DNA from: Apostichopus japonicus
Taxonomy: Eukaryota > Echinodermata > Holothuroidea > Aspidochirotida > Stichopodidae
Assembly: GCF_037975245.1 (NCBI RefSeq)
Contig: NC_092576.1
Span: forward strand, 3,097,501 to 3,161,500
Reading direction: 5' to 3'
DNA: 64,000 bases
How positions within the stretch are numbered: the stretch's first letter is position 1; each line of letters starts with the position of its first letter. A program made the position numbers and the translations under genes. This document shows positions 1 to 11,769 of this stretch, one piece after another. The notes beneath the pieces are model-generated. The model was given only the letters and a program-made list of their open reading frames with translations. It was not told the DNA's origin and did not search any database.

Positions 1-454
1 TGACAAACTGGCAAAGAATGATGATTTCATGCTGGGAAAAATTCTTCTTCCTGCATTTTTTTTCTTTTGGGTAAGACTAGGAAAAAATGAAAAAAATGGT
101 TACTGTAAAAATTGTCAAGTTATCATTAACGACTCAAGAACACTGTGCTCAAAACTTAATGAGCCAGCCTTGGTAATACCAGGATAAACCCCATGACCTC
201 TATTTTGAGTTCCAACAGTCAATGGCTACAGGCAAGCAGCACACACAGCTGCTCATCCCATTGAACAGCTTTAATTGTAATAACTTCTCAAGCCATGTCC
301 CTTGAAATATGATCACTTAAAACGTGTTTGTATTTTGTAGTAGAGTCCCAGCTCGACTTAGCTACTCTGGCCTTGGCTAAGTGGGCAGATAAAGTTGCTT
401 GCATTGTGTGCACCTAGCAAGGAAGGTCTATAATAACAAAATTAATAATAACAA

Positions 455-500
455 AACACTGCAGGTAAGCAGGGTTTAAACCCTGTTTACCTGCAGTGTT
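455..500. repeat. 46-bp near-perfect palindrome without spacer
   Basis: The left arm 455-477 (AACACTGCAGGTAAG...) is the reverse complement of the right arm 478-500 (...TTTACCTGCAGTGTT) with a single mismatch in 23 positions. The centre is TTTAAA. The mismatch would be a G-U wobble in RNA, so the two arms could pair along their whole length. The flanks do not continue the symmetry. It may be a foldback element remnant or a cruciform-forming site; no function can be assigned. Confidence 0.85.
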
Positions 501-1442
501 GCCTTTCAAAATGTCGACTTCCGATTTAACAATGCTTTAGGCCTAGACTGAAACAATCCAAAATAAATCATTTACATTACTAAGGATGTAAACTACCGGT
601 CAGCTCAAGTTCAGCCAAAAGAAACATAGGGTATACAACTCAGACTTTAGTGTGGGTAGGTTAGGCCCTGTAGACCTAGGCTATTACTGCTTTTATTTTT
701 GTTTTGTGGACATTAAAAAAAAGTTAGGCTAGCTAGGTGACTTTCACTTTTGTTCAGAATTAAGCCTATAAGGGGTGCAAGTGCCATAACTATACCTCTC
801 TTTTTAGTCTGGATTTCATACACAGTTCCTTTGTACGAAATTGTGACAATTTATCAATATCAGTCAATGATCCCACTGGTAATCATTAGCCGGGTACCAT
901 TATAGGCCTAAGTATACTGTATAGTCTTGTAGTACTAAGCCTAAGTCGTCCGTGTAATAATACAGGCGTATACTTATGTAGTTTATCCTTTATACAGTAG
1001 TCATTTGCTCATATAAATTTGTGCTACTGCTAGACCAAAACTTTAGAAAAATCGTAGGCAGGCCTAACGTTGTCCCGGGTATTCCTCTAGGCTCTAGTAC
1101 ATAGCCTACATATAACACTGACTGCCTGTATTAAACTAATTTAACGTACGCAAAGACTACCGAGTTGGCAGATAAAATGCGGTCAACGGACGATCTTTCA
1201 ATGTTTTTGAGTCGTAACACACAACGAACCAATGCAATAAAATATGGCAAAGGTTATTCTTGTAAAGATTGTGGTTAAATGTTTATTCTGACACATTTAT
1301 GTGATATTTACTCACCATTTTGATGACATATAATGCGCCGACTGGTTGTTCGCCGTGTCAAAACTTCGGAAACGCAAGTGATTTGAGGTCACGAAAGGTC
1401 AAAGTAGCCTCGTCCACTGACCAAATATTAATTAAAATCATG

Positions 1443-1565
1443 CGTAGCGTAAGTTTGGTTTGTGGAACGCTACTTAACGATCGAACTTACGCTACGATCA
1501 ATCGCATGAGAATCAAACTTAAGTTTGATCTTACGATCAAGCGTAAGTTAGTCTTTGTGGAACGG
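1443..1565. repeat. Nested inverted/direct repeat (foldback remnant)
   Basis: CGTAGCGTAAGTT at 1,443-1,455 is perfectly inverted as AACTTACGCTACG at 1,484-1,496. The same left half is inverted again against AGCGTAAGTT at 1,540-1,549. Between them lies an 18-bp perfect palindrome, ATCAAACTTAAGTTTGAT, at 1,512-1,529. TTTGTGGAACG also recurs as a direct repeat near 1,460 and 1,554. The nested symmetry suggests a foldback or MITE-derived piece. An open frame across it (1,320-1,583) is best explained by the repeat rather than a gene. Confidence 0.7.
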
Positions 1566-3598
1566 GGCCCTGGAATCTACTGACAAACAAGTCCCTGGAG
1601 GTTGCTATGGATACATCTAAACACTGTCTGGTTTTAGGTTGTACTTTTTTTGAAGTCCCTTCTGCTTTATAACACACTGAGTGTGTATAATTCAAGGGTA
1701 TTTAAAGTTAAATTAGAAGGTTAGAGAGAAAAATAGGCAATGTATGAAATAGATAAGAAAAGGAAACCAAAAGGAAAACAACTTTATAGGAACAGTCAAT
1801 AAAAAGACCAAAAAAAATAGAGCAAATTGTGATCAATGTATAAATAGTTTGACACCTTAATTATAATACATATTTATTTATTAACTTATCTATAATATTT
1901 TGTTTTTGTTTGTTATAAATTTGGGTATTTATTTTACTACTATTATTTTACCATGCTATTCCAAAGGGAAATCTCCAAAACAAACCAAGCATTCTTAGGA
2001 GCTATTGACACTGCCTGTGATAAAGCTGTTTACTTTTAAGTACTGTGACTAGAATATAACCAACAAACATCACACTCTTTATGTGTTTACTACTGCTTTT
2101 GTTCTTTGAGGGAAAGTGGTGAATGGAGTTGTGGGGTTACATGGGTGTCGGGGTGGGGGGGGGGGGGAGAGGGGGGAAGGAAGTAGGCATTAATGTGTGG
2201 AAAAGGAATAATTGACAATACACCTTCACTAAAACCAACCGACCTGCAATGACCCAGCTCTACACTCTGTCCATCACCGAGAAAAAGTAAGGAAAATGTG
2301 GGGGGGGGGGGAAACATAACAAAGAAATGGAATTCCTTTTCCTTAAAAAAAAATAAGAATAAAAATATGAGAATGGTGAGGGTGGGGGGATGTGGTGTTG
2401 ATAGAATAATATCACACAGACCAATCTGTCAATTATCCACGGCTATGTTAATATTATTGTATTTAATTCTATAGTCTATATATCTAGAAGTCTATAGTAT
2501 TACTATTAAGTGGGTTGAGTATTAGCTATGGTAGGAATGTCTGGTTGGTGGTGTCCTGACGGGGCTGGGGAAAGGGAGTGGTGGTGGGGGGTATATTGAT
2601 ATGGCAGGTGAGATATATAGGACTTCGCTAGCTTGGTGGACATACAGTAAGTGGATATCAGTCTATGTGTTAGAAGAATAGCTTTTAATTGTCAAATTAC
2701 TTTGAAAATATAATTTAATTTTGCATAAGAAACTTTAATCAGATCAATAAAGCAGTACTTGAGACTTAATCACTTACATATTTGACCAAATGATGGTGGG
2801 GGTGTAGGAGGGATTGGAGGGGTAGGGGTAAAAAGAAGTAATGTTGAACACACTGAAGGCTTGTATGTCAGTACATTTGCTGAGTGTGTGAAGAGTCTTG
2901 TCAGATGATGAATATACGGTCAGCCTTGGGAATCAGGATGTAAAAGTAGAAAATGTACTGTCCCTTGATTCCCTTTGCTGTCTAGAGTTCTGAGTATATC
3001 CTGAAATTTAGAAATCAAATGGGCCTGGGTAATTATAATTTTATTTTTTTAGCCTACTCTTTTCGAGACAGCTTGAGAAAGCTGTGAGTGTTCATTCATG
3101 ACTCTTATATAAAGGCAATGAAGACCATTGAAAAGTTTCATAGTCTGAAATTTACATGAAAGCATTGTGTTGCACAAAGTGATTAATAATGAGACTTCTA
3201 GTTACTGTCATCATTTTTGGTGTTTATTGTTTGTTATCTACAACAAACTACTTCTTTCTGGATGAGGTTTTTCAGACTTGGGCATATCCTTATAACATAT
3301 AACCATGGAAACACTTAAAAAACCCTCACCCCCCCTCCCACTTCATATCATCGTACAGTATAAGCGCTGTTTAAATTTACCGGTCCTGGATTTCCAGAAA
3401 AAAAGCTTGGTCAATTCAGCTTACATAACATTTTAGATGTTTTAAACATTACATGATTTGAATAATTCACTCAATTATGTGGCATATTTAACATCAAATT
3501 ATATGTGTCCCACAGATCAAATCATTGTCATTCACATTGTTCACTATATGTGTGATGTCAATATTGAAGAGTCATATTCTTCTTTTCTTTTTCATCAG

Positions 3599-6500
3599 AT
3601 TTGCTTTTTGTCTGCTGCCCTCTTCTATCCCTTCATCTGCTCTGTCTGGACTGAAATCCAATATAGGTATTTATTGCAAAGGATGTAAACAGCTTTAGTG
3701 ATTGACTAAATGGGTGATCCACCTGATGAACTTTCGTCAACCCATTTATTTTAAATGAGAAGTAAAGATACATTGACTAGTCACTGACAGTAAAATATTC
3801 TCTCATCAGCTAATCAATATGAAAACCTAGAGTAAAATGGAGGACTGAATTAACATTTTTAAGTCTAGCTTGCAAAAACCGAATGAAACCATTCCCTTTC
3901 TTAATGAACTTATTTGATTATATAGTATTTGATGAACAGATTGTGTACTCCGGTGTTGGTTATAATTTAGTTCTGAACCTGTATCTCAGTTCTTCATGCA
4001 GCTGAACAGCTTCCAAGTTAATTTGTGCAAGAGGTTTTCAGGATGTGATGTTTTTCAATAGTAACTTGTGACAAGATGAATAGTTAACCACAAAGAAGGG
4101 GGGGGGGGGGATTGACAGGGTAGTTTTTAATCTCATTAAAGCTGCATTTCACGTCCAAGTAATCACAATGCGGTGAGCTGGTAGTGCAATGTGTATTGAT
4201 TATAAGAAGAGAGGTAACAATGTACTGAAATGATGAAAATGAATACTAAATGATACAGTTAAAACTAAATAATGCTAGATTTAATTACAAAATACACAAT
4301 GGAATCATGAACTATAACTGTATGCAGTAATATATTGGTAGGGTTCGGTGCAGTCACTCGTGAAAGTGTCACTGAGGGTGACCGGAACACCATATGTGGG
4401 AGACGAGGGGAGTAGGGGGGCGGGGTAACCTGTCTCTCTGTATGTGCCTGTTAACAAAGTCTGTTGTGATCTTTTCCTAAACCATGAACCCAATGGACTT
4501 CAACTTGAACTGTCGTAGGTGTATGATATCATGGAGTCACAATTCAGAGGTCCAATACCACAGAAACAACATTTCAGTTATTACAGGAAAACAAGAATGT
4601 CATAAAATGGACAAAACACTCAAAACAATACATGTAGGATATCAAACTCTAAATTCAGCAGTGTATTAATTAGAAAATGCTTAAGGTCTCATGGTCAATG
4701 GATATTAAAGCTCAAACATTGCTAAATATGTGCAAAAGGGAATGTCAATAACTCTATCTAAACTTGACCGACACCTGTATGGGGAACGGTGGAAGCCAAA
4801 GGTAATAACCAGACCAGCATTTAGTTCATTAATACACATACCAAAACTTATGTAGGATATCAGACTGTTGCAAATCTCCTATCATCTTAATGAAAGATGA
4901 CAAAGGTCACATGATTAGAGGGTCAAAAGGTCAAATTAAGATATTGTGTCAAATGTCATTAGGTCAATGAACCTTTGGAAATGATGTGTTGCCAACTCCA
5001 CCTCAACCGTAAGGCTTATGTACCTTAAACTCTGTGAGCAAATGACAATCAATGTACCTCCAGAGTGATGACATCATAGTAATAGTTGGCTCTTCACAAA
5101 TGAGGGGATGAAAGTTTCAATGCCATAGATTGCTTACCTATTTTGTCATTAAATTAATATGCTAAATGGAATTCAGCTAAATGGATTTAACGTGGTTGTT
5201 ATTTTATTATATCAGGATAGAAAGTAGTTCTGGAATATATCTGATTTCCAAATTACATTGTCTAGTTTGATATCTTAATTGTAACAGTATAAGTGGTTAT
5301 AAGACTTTAATGATGAAGATAAAAGTTGATTTCCTTTTTCTGTCATCTTCCTCCCCCCTGCCCCCCCCCCCCCCCTCCTACACCAACTACTCAAAATTGT
5401 CATCATCATGCACTGTTTCTTTTATGTTTGTTCTGGATATGCAACAGTAAATATGTCATGATAACAGCCAGAGTTTTAAATTCCAAGTGTGCTATGGATT
5501 GGGTACATGATACATAGTGTATATATATACTAACAAGTATGTTATGCTGTGGTATACACAGGGTACATGGTACATAGTGTATACTATTAAGTATGTTATG
5601 CTAGAGTATACACATGGTACATTGTACATAGTACTAACAAGTATGTTATGCTAGGGTATACACATGGTACATAGTGTATACTATCAAGTATGTTATGCTA
5701 GGTTATACACAGGGTACATGATACATAGTGTACTAACACGTATGTTATGCTGTGGTATACAAAGGGTACATGGTACATAGTGTATATATACTAACAAGTA
5801 TGTTATGCTGGGGTATACACAGGGTACATGATACATAGTGTACTAACAAGTATGTTATGCTGGGGTATACACAGGGTACATGATACATAGTGTATACTAC
5901 AGTATCAAGTATGTTATGCTAGGGTATACACAACGTATGTGGTATTTAACGAGGAGTTGATGTTTTGAGTTTAGGTTACCATCACAGGTATAGGAAGCTC
6001 ACATATCAGTGAAACTGATATCATACGGTAGCATGTCAGTATGTGTTTATTAAACAAAGTATACTTTCATTATTTTCACATCCTGTATTTATCACCATAT
6101 CTCTTTCTCTTTTTATGTTTCGACCATTATAGTGTTATGGCAACCATACGGATATGGAAAGCGAGACTATGTATTGGATCTCAAAACTGGTCGTTGGCTG
6201 CTGAATAGTGAAACTGCTGACCTATTTCCTGTAATTATCTGCTTTTATTATTTGGTATCTGACAATTTTAATATTTAGACAAGGGTTACTGGTCAGTAGG
6301 TTATGTATTACTCAGATGTAAGGAAAGTAGCATTTGGCTGGACAATAAGCAATTGATAATTATCACAATAAATCTACACAGTTTTCACTTCATCTGTAAA
6401 GTGAGAGCCTGGTGTGAACTTCCAATTCTAACAACATCATCCTCAAAGGCAAACTATCATGAAAACAGATGAAAGACACATTAAAACTAGAAAGATGAAG

Positions 6501-9500
6501 AGATAACCAAATTAGATGAATGAAAATATAGACAGGAAGTGTGAAAAGAGGAGAGGAGGGTGGAGGAAGCAGAAAGAGATGGAGCAGTGGTGTGCATATG
6601 ATTTCAAATTCATAATTTCCACCAAATATAATTAAGGGCAAGAAGAAAATGAATAATGTTATAATGGAGGATGACTACAATAGGGTCATTTAATCTGACT
6701 TCTATATAACAAAATGAAAGGTCAAATGGTGCATTATTAGGCCTATTTAGATTACTATTTTAGGTCCATGTATGTAGCTCTAACGAAGAATTGTGCAAAT
6801 AAATAATAATCTCCACAAATCCCCTGACTTCTGAGGCAAATCTAGACTATAAATTAAGTCTGGTACCTGAATCTGTTTTTCAGGCGGGGGGGGGGGGGCT
6901 ATGCATAGGCAAATGAAGAATTCATGGAGGGGGGCTGCCCTGGGGTCATCAGTTGGAGCCATTTCCTATGTAGGGGTATTGGAGGTCTATTTGAGGACTC
7001 GCCCTAGGATGGCTTTTAAAACTTTTGATGTCAAATGGTGCATTTTGAGGCAAATCTAGACTATAAATTAAATCTGTGAATAGCCCTAAACACAAGGTTT
7101 TAATTGTAAATACTTTGTGCGAGTTTTCAATAATGGGCACTACACCTGTAGTAGTGGTCCAGTTCATTCCTTTCTGCTTGGGTTACAATGTCAGAGTCTC
7201 TCCCTTTATTTACCTACATCGGTCATTTTGCAGTTGATAATCAGTTTGCTAACAGCTAGTTTTTACCTTTTCACTTATCTGGTTTACAGTTAAATGGAAA
7301 AATTCCCTTTATGTTAATGTACAGTAGGTAACGGCAATTGATTTAGTCAATATTCTTAGCTGTAGGTCAGAAATTAAACCCAAAAGACAACAGGAAATGA
7401 AAGCACAAGATACATCACGTTACTTCAAGTAATCAAGCCGGCCGAGAGATGAAGAGTTAACCATCCAGAACAAACTTTCAGCGTTGTCGTCATCATTTTT
7501 ATCAAAAATCTTTCTGCTAGTCTTTAACTTTAAATTTTTTATAGTCGAGTAGTGTTTTGAAAGAATATGAAATCAACAAATATTGTCGAAATGACCTAAA
7601 ATATATGTTTCAAGTTTTAGTTATAATTCAATTTTTAGCCCAGTAACCCATTATAGTGTTTACACCTAATCTGCTAATGAGTTTAATGTTTGTTATGATT
7701 ATTTTATCATTATATATCATTATATATTAAATTATTCTCATTGGTTTCCAACTCAAATATGTGTATTTTCATCATATTCTGGATTTTTGTTGGTATAGTA
7801 TATTCTTCGTATCTTTATCTACCTTGAAAACAAACATTTCAAGTTCAAGTGATCACTAAGTTTCCAGGGTGACAATGTTAACAGTATACTAAATTTACAG
7901 CTATGCCCTGCAGTATAGTAAAAGTCAATAACAACCAACTGAATTGTATCATTGAGTTTTTCCTTTCCCTCTTTGTTTTTTAGTTGAAAACGCTTGGAGA
8001 CGAACTTACTGATGCAGATTACGCTAAGGAGGTAAGGAGGCGTATATAACTCACCAAATTACTAATTTGTAGACTGTTAGTAGCAATTATATGACCAAGG
8101 ACGAATTACAGCAATCTCTGGCTTACTCATACTTTATATTAATAGCAGGACAATTTACTAAATATATTTCATTTGGTGATTCTGGACATGTACATGTAAA
8201 TATAAGTTTGAGATCATCAGGATAACATTATCACAAAATGTAGGTATCACTTTCAATGTCACTCTATGTTACTTAAATACTACATACATGTAACCCAAAC
8301 TCATATCTCAAACTTCTTAGCACTAGTGCAGGCCTATAAAGGAAGTTTGTCAAAATGATAAATTGCAACTATTATTGAGAACTTGTGTGTTACTCTCCCA
8401 ACTGAAGTATGCAGCAGGCTCAATGCACACATCAAGCTCCTAGATTAGTTGTTCTTTACACTCTTCAGTAGCCCTTACACACAACTGGAAGATAAGGTAG
8501 TGCACATTTTGCAATACTCTTTCGATGAGGGCAATTTGTTTGCAATTTTATTTTTATATGTTAGCTCTATTCACTTGTTCTGGGCACTCTTCCTTATCTT
8601 ACACACATGTAGACAAAGGGTTCTGCATGTGTCTGGAGTGCGTATGGATACATTTTGCGCAGTATGAAAAGTATTCAACATGTTCCAAAATGATCAAATT
8701 TGCCTCATTCTTGGCATACTTCCTTATTTTACACACGTGCAGACATACAATGTGGTACACTTCTGTAGTGAGCACATATAGAATTCGTCCAGTATGTGAT
8801 TTGTTCTAAACATGTTTGCAATTGGTGCACAACTTCCACATATGCAAATCGCAAACATCATTTTCAAAATGATAGCAGTAGGTTTTGTGTAAGTATGCAC
8901 TGCCCCTTAGTGTAGGAAATTAACAATCGGGGGATATAACCTAGTGTGATATCTCTCTCCTAAATGTATTGCACCCTTGCACACAAAGAGAATAAAACCT
9001 TTAAACATCTAACAACCATGGGGACATGCATGTTGAAAGTCTTACAACAAAAGGAACATGTGGAATGTATTTTGGTTTTTGCCATAATGAAATTGTATAA
9101 TATTCATTCATCCATTATGCCAGGTTATGATGTACATATATTTGAATTTGCTTGACATTGATATATGCAGCCTGTGATCCATTTTGTAATAGGGATCATA
9201 ACTGCATCTGAGGGTCAGAATCAAGTAGCTAAAATTTGTACCCATAAATATTAAAATCACATCTCTTCTCTGCATTTATTGTTCATTGTTGCTTTAAACA
9301 GGGATGGAAGTAGAAATAAAACTTAGAGAGGCGCATGTATGACTAATGACATACTGTGTGAAAGAGCTTAATATAAATGAGAAATTGATGAAAGAAATGA
9401 GAGATGGAAGGTGTAAAGTGAATAGGAAGGGGAGGGGGTAAAAGAAGTTCAGTTAAACATTATTAGCTAGTAATGAAGGTGTGGGAGGGGCAAACATAGC

Positions 9501-11769
9501 TGTGGGGTAGAGAAATGCAAGGTCATTCTAGGATCCATAATTATTAGTTTAATTCTTCCAAATTGTCTGGCATTTTCAGTGAATTAACTCTCAAAGGAGA
9601 CAAAAGATGAATTAACATGTACATATCAATATAGTATATTGGAAAATATTTGATCAATATATACAACTTTTAGGGAAAGATATTTAATCAATACAGCTGA
9701 ATCCACCCAATCCTCTCCCCCCCCCCCCCACCCTCCACACACACTCAAAATATATGTATATTAGTACAAATTACACACTGTGCTAGTCAATCTGCACGCT
9801 CAAAGAAAAATCAAAAGTCCTTTCTACGTGCTTACATAATTGCATTTTTTGTGCTCACTTTACACTTTGTGTGCTCAAATAAACACTAAAAGTGAAGCTA
9901 CACCATGACTAGAAAATGTGCACAAGACAGGATTAATGCTTGAAAACTTACAAACAAGTTGCGCTCAGTACTTAACCAGTTTATTACATGCGCGCTGAAA
10001 GGGCAAACCATCTGCATGCCTGTACTCTAATTTATATGTGGAATGAAAAACGTTTTACTTTGAAGGAGTATAATTAAAGTAGTATGAACTTATCAAAGCG
10101 ATTGATATGATAGGTGCAATAATTTATTGTTTAAGCCTACCCATCTTAACATCGTCATGTACCAGGATGTTTTAACTTTTTGTGTAATACTGTCTGACAA
10201 TATTCTGGAATATAACTGACATTGTGGTAATTGTAATGGAAGCATTTATGTGTTTCATCATAGTGTAGGCTACAAACCAGTAAAACACAGACACTAGTAG
10301 CTATTGTGAAGTTACTCACAAACTGTTACAATCTTGTAGTAACATTGTGTAGATTAAGTTAATATAAATTGAAATTATTACCTCAAAATTGAGCCTACCA
10401 ATAATACACAAGGGGTGCTACTGTTTGGTGAACACTTCAAAGGTTCACAAAATTAAAGAGCAAGTCAAAGAAAAAGGATCGAGGTACATTAACATTTTGT
10501 AAAATAATATTTTATGTGCAGAATGAAATAGTCCATAACTAAGTAATCAAATTGGTAAAACAAGATTGAAGTGTATCTAGTAACAATACTTGAATATGCT
10601 ACAAACACAAACTTGCAACCTACACACGTTTTCTTTTAATTGGACGTGTCAATAGATGGAAAAATTATTTCCAATTAATAGTTTAACATTGCTTTAGTTT
10701 ATATTATGTAACATAGTTTCTTAATCATATGCAATATACCAAAGTAGTGCAATTCTCTCCTCTAAAATTTCTACAAAGTTGACAGTTACAGTGAAATTCT
10801 GCCACTGATTGAATGTAGATAATACAACTTACATGTCATGGAAGACATTTGAAGAAAATAATGAAAGGATGACAGCATGAGTGTAACTTATTATAAACTG
10901 AAGAAAGATACAATATGTATAATTTCATTCAGCAATTATTTCTTATATTTTACAGTTTTTGCTTTCCTTAAAAATTTGTGTTTGGAAGACATTTTACAGC
11001 TTTTTCAATAGTGGCAAACAACAAGAGAGCAAAATAAAAAATATAAAAGATTACAAAATTAATTCGAAAATTCAACTAACTCCATCCTGGACAGCTAATT
11101 CTTTCAGTTATGAAATTGAGGTAAAATGCCTTATTGTATTCTTTTTCTGTTGCGCAGGTCGAAGCATTCAGGGAACACTATCGGTAAGACATCATCTATT
11201 AATCCACTCATTATCTTTAAATTTATACAGGGATACCAGTATTAAGTATCACATACTTTTGGACACTTTGAATTTGTGTTTGCAATACAAAGACTGTTGC
11301 ATATTCAATGATGTATATCCAACCAATGATATACAAGTACAGATGAGGATGTGCTGCTTTGCTGCCAGTTTTCAGCATAAAGTAGAAAACTTTTCAACCT
11401 AAGCAGACATTTGAAGTAAATATATGAACTGTTTAATGCATTAAATTACCGAAAATAATACTATTATGGTGATTTGCCATTATATATGTTTTATTCTGCT
11501 CTCTTTATGACAGCATCGTTAAAATAAGATCACTGCAAACCAGAATATTGTTTTATAGAGATATTAGAGACATTGAACACCATTAATGGTAACTGCAGAC
11601 TCCCAACATGCAAGAGAAAATTGCTATGATGGATTGTTTATTCAATTTGGCAGATTGTCGTCCAGTACTTTGCACATATGAGATGACCGTTGTTACCAAG
11701 TTCATTAATTGTTTTCTCCACAGAGATCTTCCATGGCAGCAGGAGAAAAGCGGGTCGGAGTTGACATGA
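3599..11769 (+). CDS. Gene C: 3' part of an NLR-like gene (terminal exons only)
   Basis: Five exons are supported by homology to gene B, GT-AG borders and unbroken phase: 3,599-3,666, 6,133-6,230, 7,984-8,031, 11,158-11,183 and 11,724-11,769, ending in TGA at 11,767. They encode 94 residues: a C-L-L-P exon, a VLWQPYG...LDLKTGRW exon, an L-T-D-A-D-Y-A-K-E exon, A-F-R-E-H-Y-R, and a final D-L-P-W-Q-Q tail. All splice sites and phases match gene B exons 8-12, and no stop or frameshift is present. The NACHT and LRR-like exons are not in the window upstream, so this is either the end of a gene starting before position 1 or a partial duplicate without its 5' part. Introns are long (1.7-3.1 kb). An ATTAAA at 12,275 could serve as a polyadenylation signal. 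Function is unknown; the role of the tail in the NLR family is not known to me. Confidence 0.65.
5511..5935. repeat. Minisatellite, about 8 units of 43-60 bp
   Basis: Units begin TACATAGTGTA and contain AAGTATGTTATGCT and GGTATACACAGGGTACATG. About eight copies vary in length mainly in a short TATAC-rich segment. The array lies in gene C's intron between the C-L-L-P exon and the VLW exon. The equivalent intron of gene B (51,656-53,608) has no such array, so it expanded after or was lost from one duplicate. Confidence 0.85.
6712..7071. repeat. Two-copy direct repeat in a gene C intron
   Basis: GTCAAATGGTGCATT occurs at about 6,721 and 7,030. GAGGCAAATCTAGACTATAA occurs at 6,833 and 7,047. The two words are differently spaced in the two copies, so this is a rearranged two-copy repeat in the intron after the VLW exon. 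Nothing indicates a function. Confidence 0.55.

Larger units (their letters stand above)
1..2489. other. Gene-free flank before the duplication
   Basis: No exon, RNA gene or coding-like stretch can be supported here. The sequence is AT-rich with scattered AGGCCTA-type words and poly-G runs near 2,155 and 2,300. The two structured elements are a long palindrome at 455-500 and a nested foldback at 1,443-1,565. No counterpart of the LRR-like or NACHT exons of genes A and B was found upstream of gene C in this interval. Confidence 0.5.

Noticed and set aside
5511-5935. CRISPR-like array of regularly spaced repeats
   Set aside because: Units are contiguous and vary in length without unique spacers, and the DNA is clearly eukaryotic; the same holds for the 49.6-kb array.
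10959-11402. 147-codon plus-strand open stretch overlapping a gene C exon
   Set aside because: It reads the exon in the wrong frame and runs through both splice sites; the paralogous sequence near 56,500 does not keep the frame.
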